Source: Halichondria panicea (Eukaryota > Porifera > Demospongiae > Suberitida > Halichondriidae). From it: 64,000 nucleotides of DNA. A program made the translations under genes and the position numbers. The stretch is from positions 8,578,572 to 8,642,571 of the forward strand of contig NC_087378.1 in the NCBI RefSeq assembly GCF_963675165.1. The letters run 5' to 3'. Below the pieces are notes generated by a model. That model saw only the letters and a list, made by a program, of their open reading frames with translations. It made no database searches and was not told where the DNA came from. Shown here one piece after another: positions 24,950 through 36,320 of the stretch (position 1 is the stretch's first letter; every line of letters starts with the position of its first letter).

Positions 24950-25770
24950 CCCAACTGTAGCGTACACCCTCGGCTACCCGCCAAATAACGTTTCGGGGTG
25001 CTCAAAACTTGTAAGTGCCGAAACAAGGCAAGGGCCCGGTTAAAGAAACCCATACACGTTTGGGCGAGGGGGGCGCGCCGGAGCACGGGAGAAAACTTGC
25101 GCTTTAGGGCATGCCTCGATTTTGGCAACTTTATATTTTCGATAGCCGCAGTGCACGGCACCCATTAATGAGTCGATGGCAGGTTAAGTATTAGAATATT
25201 TTGCTGGTGAAAAACCTTTGCGAATGTGCATGGCATTTCTTCTAAAATTATGGATCAGCACGAGGATCCCGGCTCAATAGCTTGAAATTCACCAAACCTA
25301 GTGGTTTTACTGTACATAGGCTACTATGGAGAGCAGTCTTGTGTTAGTTATAGTTGCTGTCTCCATTAACGGCTTACAATATTCGAGTTCACTTGAGCTT
25401 GCTAGAGAGCACAACAGTAGATCTACACAGGCACTGTATTCGTAGATTTCATTGGAAAGGTGATTCTGAGAGCTACTGCATCAATATTATTAGTTTAGGA
25501 ATTGAACATGCTCTCAAAAATGCTACTAAATAATAGTTAGTATTTCCATAATTCAAAAACATGTACCTGTACATGAAACAATTTTATACATGGCTTATGG
25601 CATAATAAGGCAATCTATATTCATGTTAGGTAGACCACAACATTCCAATTAGACACATGCATGCAGCCACAGCCTGTTGGACCATAACTACATGTACACT
25701 TAGTCCATTTGCCTATTGCCATGACCACTTTCCAATCAAAATTAAATTACACTGGATTCAAGTAATTATT
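24950..25770. other. non-coding repeat-rich DNA
   Basis: No gene was found. A fragment at 25190-25320 resembles MITE sequence (TTTGCTGGTGAAAAACCTTT). The stretch at 25430-25520 repeats words from 23870-23910 in inverted orientation (GAATTGAACATGCTCTC). Confidence 0.4.
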
Positions 25771-25828
25771 TATTAGTTCTAGAAACCGCTAATAGTGTGA
25801 GCAAAGTACATTTACTGAGTGCGCGTGC

Positions 25829-25897
25829 AGTCCACTGATGAGTCCCGGCACAATAAACATTAGGGACGAAAAGGTCTTGTATTCGACCTTCTGGGCT
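25829..25897 (+). ncRNA. type-I hammerhead ribozyme (family B, copy 1)
   Basis: CTGATGA at 25835-25841 is followed by stem II (GTCCC/GGGAC, 25842-25846 with 25863-25867), then GAAA at 25868-25871. Stem III is AAGGTC with GACCTT around an 8-nt loop, and the cleavable C is 25891. Stem I pairs AGTCCA (25829-25834) with TGGGCT (25892-25897). All core positions and three helices are present. Stems II and III are capped and stem I is open, so the fold is type I. Cleavage is predicted after 25891. Confidence 0.9.
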
Positions 25898-26300
25898 ATA
25901 CCAATCCGTTACTGTAAGTGTATGGCTTTTTGTCGCACTTTTCTGCAGCTCAAGCACACCTGTCCAGCAACATTTTCTCCATACAACGCCTTCTCATGGA
26001 TCTGACCAATGAGGTTGCGTAACACCAGGTGGAGGTAGCAAGAGTATGGCCGCCCAGATTGAGAATGACGGCGTGGCAGGATATCAATACTGGAGACTGC
26101 TGCCAGGTAACTCCACTGCAGATAGTGTGAACTGCATGCTGTTACTGTTCCACCTCACTTGTATTAGAGCTTTAGCTAGCAAGCCAAGAAAACACTGGCT
26201 CTTTCCTTAGCTGTTCGTGTATTGTTTATGTGCGTGCTACGTCAGTGCTGCACGTGTTTTTTTGTTTTGGTAATTCTAATGTTCTCCTGTCCTTACACAG

Positions 26301-26333
26301 AAAAAAGTGGTTGACTCCTTCGGAAAGTTCAGG
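26301..26333 (+). other. short exon KKVVDSFGKF (copy 1)
   Basis: A TTACACAG acceptor, 33 coding bases reading KKVVDSFGKF, and a CAG|GTCAGC donor. An identical exon is at 55775-55807. Too short to assign. Confidence 0.4.
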
Positions 26334-26725
26334 TCAGCTTTACTACATGTGTACGTACCTGACTTAGCACCTATTGGGGTGTAAATAAGAGATTGAGTTA
26401 CTATTGGGCATACAGGACATGTAATGGGTAAAAAGTACCTATTGAGCGTATATACATGTACATGTATACATGCACGTACGTAGTGGTAAAGGGTTAGTAG
26501 TTATATGAAAGTGACTAAATGATAGTGATTATCAAAGGCCACCTCTGTAGCCAAAACTTTGTTCCCCGAAGGTGTCCGTTATGTAGACCACTCAAACTTT
26601 GTGCAATGCTGACACGTAACGTCTAAACAACCTCTGCCACCTCTCTTTTTGAGAGGCTTCAGTAGTTACGTATCTACCTCCCTCTAAATGCTGAGAAATT
26701 ATCGGTGTTTTCTTCTGGTTCACAG

Positions 26726-26858
26726 ACTGAGTTCATTGTAGACAGTGAGGAGTGTGCACAGGGCCAGAGACACGGGAGCAAGCCTGGCATCTTTCTCCAG
26801 TTTGATGGCCACTGGGACCCATCGCCAGCATCAGCTCTTACCGGACAGCTGGGCAAAC
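26726..26858 (+). other. exon EFIVDSEECAQGQRH (copy 1)
   Basis: Bounded by TTCACAG and AAAC|GTACGT, it is open for 44 codons (EFIVDSEECAQGQRH, then GIFLQFDGHWDPSPASA). In the partner copy at 56182-56316 a 2-base insertion shifts the frame. The product was not recognised. Confidence 0.45.
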
Positions 26859-27789
26859 GTACGTGCTTTATTTTAAAAGAATGCCAGCCTAAATAGATGA
26901 ATACATTTTGTTATGGGCAGTCAAAGATAGTTGCGAATGCCTCTGTAACATTATTCTATGTACATGCACTAGCCCGTCAATTGGACACCATTGCGTACGT
27001 ACATGTACATGCTTTTCTTTTGTATCAGGCCGATTGGTATGATGCTACATGTACATGTACGTATTTGCTCTTGTAGGTGTAGGCAAGAGTGTATTACCAA
27101 GAGTATGCAACTGCCTCTGGAGATGAGATTAGGCATTGGGCCTCTGCTACGTCACTACAATGTGTAATTGTGTAAACTGTGAAAACCGATAAGGCAACGC
27201 ATCAGAGTCAGTGCACGTGCATAGCATTTTGGCAGTTGGCTGTGGAGGGAGCATGCTGTTCACAGCTATGGATTTAATTAGCGGTTTTGCTGCCTTATAA
27301 ATTTAATTAGCGGTTACCACAGTTTACACAAGTACACATTGTAGTGACGTAGCAGAGGCCCAATGTCATCTCCAGTGGCAGTTGTATACCGTGCTCTACC
27401 GAGATTACGCCCACGTCCGAAATTACGCCCACCCCACTTTTGAGTGAAAGTTCCTGCATAGGCAAGAATACGCCCACCAGGAAGTGATACATTTGTCAGT
27501 GAGTAGTTGCCGTTTAGCAGTTTATTGTGTAAGCTGGTTAGCTCTGAATATAGCTTGATATATAGCTAGATTACTCCTATTTGCAAGTATAAGAGACCGA
27601 AACAAGAACAATCTTTTCTAAATCTCTGTTGAAGAGCATCGAGGTGCCTAATGGTGCCTAATCGGTCAGATTTTTTGCATGACTAATCAAAATCAAAGAA
27701 GTCACACTGGATCATACTTGCAAGTATTATTAGCTAGGAACCTCTAATATAGTGCGAGCAAGGTAGATTTTATTACTGAGTGCGTGTGC

Positions 27790-27852
27790 AGTCCACTGAT
27801 GAGTCCCGGCACAATAAACATTAGGGACGAAAAGGTCTAGACCTTCTGGGCT
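27790..27852 (+). ncRNA. type-I hammerhead ribozyme (family B, copy 2)
   Basis: Core CTGATGA 27796-27802; stem II GTCCC/GGGAC (27803-27807 with 27824-27828) closed by a 16-nt loop; GAAA 27829-27832. Stem III is AAGGT with ACCTT around the tetraloop CTAG; cleavable C is 27846. Stem I pairs AGTCCA 27790-27795 with TGGGCT 27847-27852. It lies 1,955 nt downstream of copy 1 in the same orientation. Confidence 0.92.
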
Positions 27853-28381
27853 ATACCAATGATGGATGATCGACATGATCAATCTTCGTTCTGTAAGTGT
27901 AGGGCTTTTTGTCACAGCCTTTTCTGCAGCTCAAGCACACCTGTCCAGTAAATGTCCAGAACAGTGCAAGCTAGGATAATTAACATGCCCTATTAACATG
28001 CCGATTTACCTTAGGTTTTTGTTTTTCACATACATTTCACTTGGTCCATTTGCCTATTCGTTCTGCAGGTGATGTACAGTTTGGATTCATTGAGAATGAC
28101 GCTATTTTGATGTGAGGAACTGAACTGGCAGTATTTAAACAGTTACAGTCAAGAGATGTGAGTCGTCGTGGTGATGTGTATTCTGATCTAAATAGCAGCT
28201 GTTGTATATGCCCCCCGCTCCATTAGACTATAACTTTCACTTTCAGCATTAACACACACACACACACAAACGGACTACCGTATACCTCGCTTGCGCATGC
28301 GCACCGAGAGCATAATTATTCTCGGCCACAGCAATTATGTCTACATGCAGTCACATGGTATTCCTCTGATCTGTTGCCTAG

Positions 28382-28512
28382 GACCATCGAGAGGCCTCTC
28401 TTCCAATCGAACGCTACCAAGGTCACACACAGGAGGTGTGCAGGCTCAGATGGTCACCTGACGGTCAGCTCTTATAGCCTCAGGTGGAGATGACAACTAT
28501 GATGTTTTCAGA
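28382..28512 (+). pseudogene. CDC20/FZR1-type WD40 exon, frameshifted (copy 1)
   Basis: Reads [20 protein letters not shown], the GHxQEVCGLxWSPDG block of CDC20/Cdh1 anaphase-promoting-complex activators. Two extra bases (TA) then create a stop before ASGGDDN. The partner exon at 58033-58161 lacks the insertion and is open throughout. Confidence 0.7.
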
Positions 28513-28734
28513 GTACGAAGCTTGCATGTACATGTACGTGTACTTTAGATCGAGTCATCCAATGCAAATGTTCCTACACAAAGATGCATGCCTCTCAATC
28601 AGGCAAATAAGCAAATAAGCAAATAAAACCTCTCTATAGAAAACCCGTTTTCAGGTGCACCTGCACAGCATGTATATCTCCCACTCACTTTTGGTCGCAT
28701 CGTTTATAATAGGGTCACAGGCCAATGTTACGAG

Positions 28735-29470
28735 CTGTTGTATACGCTGTGCCCTCCCCCCTGTGCTCAATTAGACACTAACGTACTTTTTGTTAAACCA
28801 TAGATACAGGAAGAGAGGGATTGGTAACAAAAGCGCCTCGAATAGCCATCCGTGTTTCCCTGCGGTTTAATTGAAGCCGCCTACTTTCAACGTTGGGAAA
28901 AATGGCCAGACACAAAATAAGAGACAAACGATTGTTTTACTGTCAGTATAAGAATTTTGCTGCTTGACTTTCAGTTCAATGCAGTGCTTTAGGCCATATG
29001 CTACACAGTACACTACTTAGTTAGGCAGCTCTAGCTATATTATAGTAGCAGGAGGTACATAGTGTCGCATGTACCTCTAGCTACTTCACAACAATCGAAA
29101 TTATGTTTTTGTCATCTCTAAATGATGCCTACAAGCAAGGGGCATCGAATAGAAGGGCTTGGAAAGGTTCGTAAAGGTTGTTCTACCGCATTGGGGAGGG
29201 AAACACGGATGGCTTGTCAAGCTCTGTATTGATTTCATGTAATTTTATATGTGGCTTATGGGCGCACGTGATCCGTTGCCAATCCCTCTCTTCCTGTATC
29301 TATGGTTAAACAAGCTGTTGCATACGCTGTACCCCCCCCCCCCCTGTGTTCCATTAGACTATTATAATAACGTACTTTTTGTATGTTGTATACGCTGTGC
29401 CCCCCCCCCGTGTTTCGTTAGACTTTTATGTGTTGTATACGCTCTGCCCCCCCTGTGTTCCATTATAGTG
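28735..29470 (+). repeat. imperfect repeats with GTTGTATACGCTGTGCC and C runs
   Basis: At least four copies (near 28737, 29311, 29387, 29433) of a unit of about 60 bp: GTTGYATACGCTGTRCC, a C run, TGTGTTCCATTAGACT and ACGTACTTTTTG. A TIR transposon (28799-29304) is inserted in the first unit. Confidence 0.75.
28799..29304. mobile_element. TIR transposon with 7-bp target duplication, copy B
   Basis: A 506-bp element with ends starting CATAGATACAGGAAGAGAGG. The first 26 bp are identical in inverted orientation, and the right end continues into ATCACGTG like copy A at 13650. It is flanked by perfect GTTAAAC repeats (28792-28798 and 29305-29311). A second inner inverted repeat, GCCATCCGTGTTTCCCT, lies at about 28843 and 29199. 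It has no ORF, so it is a non-autonomous relative of copy A. Confidence 0.88.
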
Positions 29471-31306
29471 TTATAATAATGTATGATCGACCCTTCAGAG
29501 ATAGGACCTCCGTCTCACATAGCGTTTATTGTCTAGTGGGTCTTTACCGGCTGTTTTGGCTCATTGTGACTGTTACTTATCCATTCTAAAGTCTTTACCC
29601 ACTAATCGAGGCACGCGTGTCGTATACCTCCTCTGCTCTTGAACTGTGACATACATTCGAGAATAATGGTATAACAAGTGCAAAAAACATTTTTGGGAGA
29701 GTAGGGCATGTGCTCTTGAACTGTGACATACATTCGAGAATAATAGGTATAACAAGTGCAAAAAACAAAAATGGGGAAGAGTTATTGGACAGAGTTCAGG
29801 TAACAATAGAGATCACAGAAAGACGCACAAACATGAGTGAAATAAGCTTCATCACAGGGACTTATATGCAGGAAGCGGCTTGTTTGCCAAGGTGGTTTGA
29901 ACACCAATACTTGCTGGGGAAATCTGCACTTTATTGTGTCCACATCATCATGCTACATGTAGGTGGTTCCACCCAATTTCATAGCTCCGTGGAGGGTCAC
30001 AGCGATCCCTACTCAACTGGTAGTCAGTGACCGCCTACGACGTTAGTATTTAGCTTTTTTTCACAGCAATATTTTCTTTTTTGCAGCTCTAGTGAGTTTC
30101 TCTATAGCAACACTTTCATTTTGAAAATTTTCATTTTGGATCTAATTACCAACCAGGAATTTGGCTGCCCGATTCACTCACATTGAGAACGACAGAGATC
30201 AAGAGACAAGACTCGATCAGAATAAGTCAACGTGTTATACGGTACCCTCTTCGATGTGGGTCATTCGTTTCTCACGTTTAATTCTTAAGTTTCACCCCAA
30301 AAGCACTCTATGTGTAACTATACACGACAATGTATAGTGTACGTCCCAAAGTTAGCTACTTGCTTGCACCATAATCATCAAGGTGAGGTGTATTGGCATT
30401 GGCCTACAGTATTGCCCAGCAGTGACAGTTATTGTAGCCTTTAAGGAATGGATGCATGTAAAGTACTTAGTATACGTACAATTAATCCTTAATTCGAACC
30501 GTTGCCAATAATTATCATAAACAACATTAGATTGCAATCATTAATCTTTGTATGTACACATGTACATTATTATTGTCTTTGTGCAAAAGCACAAGATATA
30601 CTGTGACATGCAGCCTATAAGCACATGTGTCATATACACACACACAGCACATACACCACTCCAGGTATGGCAAAGACCAACTCGTTGTTTTGGGACGATT
30701 GTACATATTGCTAGGTTGTACAAAGACGTTATCTCCTCCGCAGTGGGAGCCTAGGGTTTGGGATCACCAAGCACCTCCAGTGACTGTCAGCGGATTGCTG
30801 TAAAAGGTAAGGGTTACAAAGTAATGTGTTAAACCAGCATGTATGTAAATTTATAATGCAATACTAGCCATGTACGTACATTTTATCTCCACAGTTAATA
30901 CTGACTCTGTCATAATCCATGTACACGCATGTACCTAAAGTGTCTGTTTCGTTATATACGTGTGTCCATTACAAATGGTTGTGATCCTCCAACTGTGTAC
31001 CTCTAACTCTAAACCATTGGATATCACCATCCCCTCATGTCCTTCTACCCACGCATTTCTGTGTCTTACATGGGGAGGTATGAGTTAGCTAGCCAGACCA
31101 AGAAACCTGGTTCAGAGCTAGCCTCTTTATATACATGTCGTCGTGTGTGCTAACAGTAGTACTGATAATTTGCTTTTAGTGTTATGTATTGCATCTCTTG
31201 TCCTTGCAGAGAACAAATTAGCTTGTGAAAACGTGACCCTATATACCCATTGGAGATGAAGCCAATTTATTGTGTAGGGGGTATTTACCGTATTTTTTTG
31301 TCTCAG
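29305..31306. other. non-coding with local duplications
   Basis: No convincing gene. A tandem duplication of about 55 bp (CTCTTGAACTGTGACATACA onward) is at 29636-29690 and 29711-29767. Near 30160-30230 there is a decayed relative of the segment encoding IENDKDREK at 32240. Confidence 0.45.
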
Positions 31307-31482
31307 TGTGTTGTGATTCGTGTCCCAACGACAGTGCTGGCTGCTTGACAGAAGTGATTGACCAATGGATGAAGGGTTGGTCTGGACGACCAACATGGAG
31401 TGAGCTGGCCAATCTCGTCTCAGTAACATAGGAGAGAAGCAAGTACATGTAGCAAAGGAACTTGTGACCAGCTACGAGTCTG
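31307..31482 (+). pseudogene. death-domain-like exon with frameshift
   Basis: Between a TTGTCTCAG acceptor and a CTG|GTGAGT donor one frame reads VIDQWMKGWSGRPTWSELAN and LVS. The continuation IGEKQVHVAKELVTSY is in another frame. The pattern W..G....PTW.ELA......G....A.EL...Y is that of death/death-like domains. The frame change suggests a pseudogene. Assignment rests on pattern recognition only. Confidence 0.45.
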
Positions 31483-32953
31483 GTGAGTATACAGTGATAA
31501 TAGTTGTGTTAGGTTGTACAATCAACCCTTTATCAGAGCTACGTAGGACTCGTGTGTCGCTTAATGTTTATTGTCTAGTGGGTCTTTACCGTCTGTTTTG
31601 GCTCAGTGTGACTGCTGCTTTTACCCAAGTGCTCTAAAGTATTACCAAATGTACCCACTCTGAGTAGAGAGGATGTGTTTATTGGTTGACTGATGCTTCC
31701 ATTTACAGCCCCTTTGTATACTTTATTGCTTCTTGATGTTTACCACTTCTAGCAGTTAGAATAAAGTTCCCATTCTGTTTACGTGTAGGGGCATGTGGCA
31801 GGGGTGCACGACTCTAGGAGGATCTTCTGAGAGGAGAGTGTGTTATATAAAATATCTCCTTAGGCAGTTCCAGCAGTGGATTGCAGCTACATCTGTTATA
31901 GAGTGTACACAGACCAGTGAGGAGGACCTTGCACGTAAGGAAGTGTTTTGGTACACAGTAATATTACCTAGCTAGCTACATTGTAGTGTTTTCTAACCAG
32001 AGAGATGGGATTCTATTTCACAGAGTGTATACTAGCTAACGTAGGTGATGTGTTTTCTCTGTGCATGGTGGCCTATATCAACCTTAGCACTCTAGTGGGT
32101 CTTTACCGTGTGTTTTGGCTCAGTGCGACTGCAATATTTCCTTTTCTGCAGCTCAAGCACACCAGTGAGTTTCTCCATAGAATCAGATTGCTCGTAGCAC
32201 CAGTCGTATGCTGATGGAGGTGGCAAGAGAATCTCAAGAAAATGGCTGCCCAGGTCACCCAGATTGAGAACGACAAAGATCGAGAGAAGACTCACCGATA
32301 AGAGAGAGTACATGTAAGTCAATATACAGTACCCCCTTAGATTATAGGCACGTAGTTCACATTTAAAGGTCGTCAGTTGAATCCGAAGGTCGGGTGGAGA
32401 TGCTGGCGTGATAATATCGGTTTACGCGGGCACAGTCTTTGTGGCTTAACCTGTTGACCCATACTTGCATTTTTTTGTCATCTTGTTGTGGGGGCTGGCT
32501 ATGCGTTTAGGCCACTCTTTTTATTTGTTGAACACACAATCAGCATGAGCTTGCCGTCACACAAACACGAAGTTTAACCCCACTCTCTTTTGAGTAGCCC
32601 CACAAAATTAGCGCCACTGTTTTTAGCTTGTCGCCACACAAATACAAAGTTTAGCCCCCCTACTCTTAGCATACTTTTAGAACAAATAGTATGCCATACA
32701 ATGGAGGATTTCAAGTTGGTGGCAGAAGTTAAAAGTTGAAGTGCACTCAGCCATGACCCCTCCCCCCCACACACACACATGTACACACACACCGTGCACT
32801 GTGCACAGGAGGATAGTCAGGGTCAATTAAAAGGATTCCTGATAACTTATTTGCATTCCGCTCTTTCTTTCTTACCTCTAACCACTAGCGAGGGGGTTGG
32901 AGATAATTAAGTCCGCTGGAAGCAGATTTGAATTGACCTTAAATATCCTCATT

Positions 32954-32984
<31 letters not shown>

Positions 32985-33300
32985 TACTGACAAACATTTG
33001 GTTCATATTAGCTCAGCCAACAAGTCACAAGTAAGTATCCTTTGTCTTCGACTTAATTCGTGGATTTGCAAAATAATGTTCACAGTTTTGCTTACTTGGA
33101 ATGTCATTGCAGCCTTTTCAGAAGAGCACGTTTGTTTACGGAGTGTCAATTGGTTGATCATTACCCATTCTTTGAGTTTGCATGTGCAGTAAAATGTATG
33201 TTCGTCATGTAAATTTAAAAAAGCTATTAGTTGCTTTATGTTATATGTACGTAGCTTTGGCATCTCCACCGAGGCATCAGCACCTGAGGTGCTAAGTATA
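31483..33300. other. exon remnants and repeats
   Basis: Contains a candidate remnant at 32240-32310 (MAAQVTQIENDKDREK) shared in shape with 26045 and 57460. The stretch 32480-33300 is duplicated at 52560-53310: AGCGCCACT and TTAGCTTGTCGCCACACAAA words, a CACA tract, then the dispersed GAGGCATCAGCACC family. Confidence 0.5.
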
Positions 33301-33303
33301 CTT

Positions 33304-33739
33304 AGACAGAGGAGGTTGGCCACGCGTCATCAATTTTGTGACGTATGTGATGTCTCTGCTCAAGTTACCATGGATACCGAGCAACTGTAAAAAGAATGTA
33401 TGGCTACTGTTACTTTGCTAGCTTATAACTGTTGTCTAGTTGGACCAGGATTAGCTAGACTATAGGGTAGAGTATAGCTCAGCGGTGCTGCATGTAGCTT
33501 GTACTGTACTGGCTGACAAGAATCTGGTAAACACTATATGCACTGATAACTCGCCAGAATAGAGGGGATCGCTGGGGATCGGGTTGGTTAATGATAGCCA
33601 GAGAGATACATAAATGTTGCTTTCAGTCTCCAATGACCGTGCAACACCAGCTAGAAGTTTACATGGAAAACCCTTGTCAATTTCTATGCCAGCTCAGCAA
33701 AAAAAGTGGTGCACGTGATCGTGTCCAACCTCCTCTGAT
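33304..33739. mobile_element. possible TIR element, CAGAGGAGGTTGG ends
   Basis: CAGAGGAGGTTGGCCACG at the left is matched inverted at the right by CAGAGGAGGTTGGACACG, whose inner side continues into ATCACGTG like the 7-bp-TSD family. No target duplication could be defined and there is no ORF. Confidence 0.4.
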
Positions 33740-34054
33740 GCTTAGATCATGTTTGTCATAAATACTGCAATTTGATTGGCTAAAGGAATTAAGTGTTCTA
33801 TCCAACTTAGAAAATCATGTATATACTTCACTTAGAAAATCATGTAGAGATAAGAACATTCAAATCTGATTGGCTAAATACCCATGGTTGCTATGATCTA
33901 AAATGCTTAGACACTGTTTAGGAAGTTTCCACGTGATTTAGAAGTCCTCAGGGCACTGCGTTCGAGATACTACGACCAGCCCTTTGGGCTTCTAAATCAT
34001 GCAGAAACTTCCTAAACAGTATCTAACTATTGCATAATCATACCATGCAACTGC

Positions 34055-34122
34055 ACTGTGCTGATGAGGCCCAATAAGGCCGAAACCATCTGACCATAAT
34101 TATAAGGCAGATGGTCCACAGT
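34055..34122 (+). ncRNA. type-I hammerhead ribozyme (family A, copy 1)
   Basis: CTGATGA 34061-34067; stem II GGCC/GGCC with a CAATAA loop (34068-34081); GAAA 34082-34085. Stem III is 8 bp (ACCATCTG with CAGATGGT) around a 15-nt AT-rich loop, and the cleavage site is GTC ending at C34116. Stem I pairs ACTGTG 34055-34060 with CACAGT 34117-34122. Every invariant base is present. Confidence 0.95.
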
Positions 34123-34894
34123 TGTTAACATACATGATTGGCATCCTATTGTAAAAACAACTGAAAAACTCAATTTGAAATGCAAATTATTTACCTCTAC
34201 TATAGTGTTGAGAGGCATTAGCAAGCTATAGCGCACGCTTGCAACACTCATGTAAGTTATGTGCATGCCCATTATATAATTTGATAACATAATTGCAAAA
34301 CAACAAGCGAGAGCTAGCTAGTGACAAGCTACTGAGTGGGAGTGATAAGTGAGCATCAATAACAACGCAGAAATACAATCAATTAGTGTTTGTTTTCAAG
34401 AACGTTTGTAATTAATGTATAGAATTAGTGTATGTTTTGTTTTCCCCTTTTCAAAAGACGTTCATTCGGCCGGTTTCCAAGACACCTTTGAGGTACGGCC
34501 TTCATCTCGCTTTTTTTTTTCGAGGTATCGCCAGTAGCCATATAACCCCGCTCACATCACCATCATGTTTGCCATAAATACTGCAATTTGATTGGCTAAA
34601 GGAATTAAGTGTTCTATCCAACTTAGAAAATCATGTATATACTTACTTAGAAAATCATGTATATACTTCACTTAGAAAATCATGTAGAGATAAGAACATT
34701 CAAATCTGATTGGCTAAATACTCATGGTTGCTATGATCTAAAATGCTTAGACACTGTTTAGGAAGTTTCCACGTGATTTAGAAGTCCTCAGGGCGCTGCG
34801 TTCGAGATACTACAACCAGCCCTTTGGGCTTCTAAATCATGCAGAAACTTCCTAAACAGTATCTAACTATTGCATAATCATACCATGCAACTGC

Positions 34895-34962
34895 ACTGTG
34901 CTGATGAGGCCCAATAAGGCCGAAACCATCTGACCATAATTATAAGGCAGATGGTCCACAGT
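34895..34962 (+). ncRNA. type-I hammerhead ribozyme (family A, copy 2)
   Basis: Identical to copy 1, 840 nt downstream, with predicted cleavage after 34956. Cleavage at both sites of one transcript would release an 840-nt RNA (34117-34956). Confidence 0.95.
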
Positions 34963-35516
34963 TGTTAACATACATGATTGGTATCCTATTGTAAAAACAA
35001 CCCATTTATAATGAAAAACTCAATTTGAAATGCAAATTATTTATTTACCTCTACTATAGTGTTGAGAGGCATTAGCAAGCTATAGCGCACGCTTGCACTC
35101 ATTTTGTAAGTTATGTGCATGCCCATTATATAATTGACAACATAATTGCAAAACAACAAGCGAGAGCTAGTGACAAGCTACTGAGTGGGAGTGATAAGTG
35201 AGCATCAATAACAACGAACAACGCAGAAATACAATCAATTAGTGTTTGTTTTCAAGAACGTTTGTAATTAATGTATAGAATTAGTGTATGTTTTGTTTTC
35301 CCCTTTTCAAAAGACGTTCATTCGGCCGGTTTCCAAGACACCTTTGAGGTACGGCCTTCATCTCGCTTTTTTTTTTCTCGAGGTATCGCCAGTAGCCATA
35401 TAACCCCGCTCACATCACCACGGGACACTGCAGGAAATAAACACACACAGTCACATTGCATTCTCATAATCGTCTTCACTCACTGTATTAACGCTCAAAA
35501 GAAATGTTTAAGAACA

Positions 35517-35681
35517 ATGAAGTTGCCCATTGTTTTGTTGGTGTGTTCGTTAACTGTAAGGTCTCTTGCACCAGCTAGTGTGCTCATAGAGACACAAACG
35601 GAAGGAATACTTTTAGGCTACACATACATATTCAAGTGCAGCTACATTCTCACTAGCCTCGATCGCAGTCCCTCTCACTAG
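35517..35681 (+). CDS. small ORF with signal-peptide-like start
   Basis: ATG at 35517 gives MKLPIVLLVCSLTVRSLAPA, a basic residue then a hydrophobic stretch typical of a signal peptide, followed by about 34 more residues to a stop. It could be a first exon of a secreted protein or chance. It lies directly after the second hammerhead unit. The family was not recognised. Confidence 0.25.
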   Translation: MKLPIVLLVCSLTVRSLAPASVLIETQTEGILLGYTYIFKCSYILTSLDRSPSH

Positions 35682-35810
35682 AGGAAGGCCTGGTAACCAA
35701 CCATGCACCGTTCACGTTAAATTTTTTCGAATTCTTTACCCAACGAAAATTAACTGCTACAGTAGTAAAGTTTTTAGTACTTATGGTTACCAACGTGGTT
35801 GATTAAACTA

Positions 35811-35998
35811 CCGTATAGCACGAAAATTTCGCGGATTTCGTGGGTTAGCCGAAAATTAAGTCCACGAAGTAGAATTACCTGTTACAAGTCATGTATGACG
35901 TAAAGGAGTAAGCAGTCATTCTGCAAACTTGTGCAACGAAATACTTTTAGAGGCCAATCCACGGAATATAAGTGCGTTGAAAATTTCGCGCTGTATGG
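35811..35998. mobile_element. MITE, CCGTATAGC ends, TA target
   Basis: 188 bp; left end CCGTATAGCACGAAAATTTC, right end inverted as CCATACAGCGCGAAATTTTC, flanked by TA. Confidence 0.8.
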
Positions 35999-36111
35999 TA
36001 TTAGAAATGAAGAGAGGAGAGATAATCGCCATCACAACTCTAGGCTCATACGAGGAGCACTGATCTTTCTAGTAGCTATCAGATGGGCTAGAACCTTCAA
36101 TCAAAGTTTCC

Positions 36112-36320
36112 ACCGTATAGCAGGTTATTTTCGAGGCACTAAATGTTCGCAGATTGGCATTTCGAGGATTTATTTTCGAGGATAGATGTTCAATTGACCA
36201 CACCCCTATAGTAGAAAGGCTCAATACCGGATGTAAACCAATTTTCGAGGCACTAAATGTTTGTGTTTCTGGGCCAATCCTGTTTCTGGGCCAATCCTCG
36301 AAAATAACCAGCTATACGGT
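36112..36320. mobile_element. MITE, ACCGTATAGC ends
   Basis: About 209 bp; ACCGTATAGCAGGTTATTTT on the left and ACCGTATAGCTGGTTATTTT inverted on the right. GAGGCACTAAATGTT is repeated inside. Confidence 0.82.

Larger units (their letters stand above)
25760..28560 (+). repeat. segmental duplication, copy 1 (partner 55640-58210)
   Basis: From roughly 26220 to 28560 the sequence is nearly collinear with 55670-58210, including exons, hammerhead and microsatellite, with many small indels. The first part (25775-26060) is a further copy of the hammerhead-bearing segment found at 27740-27960 and 57170-57480. The plus-strand exon remnants inside are listed separately. Confidence 0.85.
33746..35420 (+). 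repeat. head-to-tail duplication of a hammerhead-bearing unit
   Basis: Unit 1 (33746-34561) and unit 2 (34562 to about 35420) are near-identical apart from a few indels, notably an extra partial repeat of CTTAGAAAATCATGTATAT in unit 2. Each has an internal hairpin (CTGTTTAGGAAGTTTC at 33914, inverted at about 34000) and one hammerhead ribozyme. There is no ORF of note inside. The arrangement resembles tandem retrozymes or the paired pseudo-LTRs of Penelope-like elements. Confidence 0.92.
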
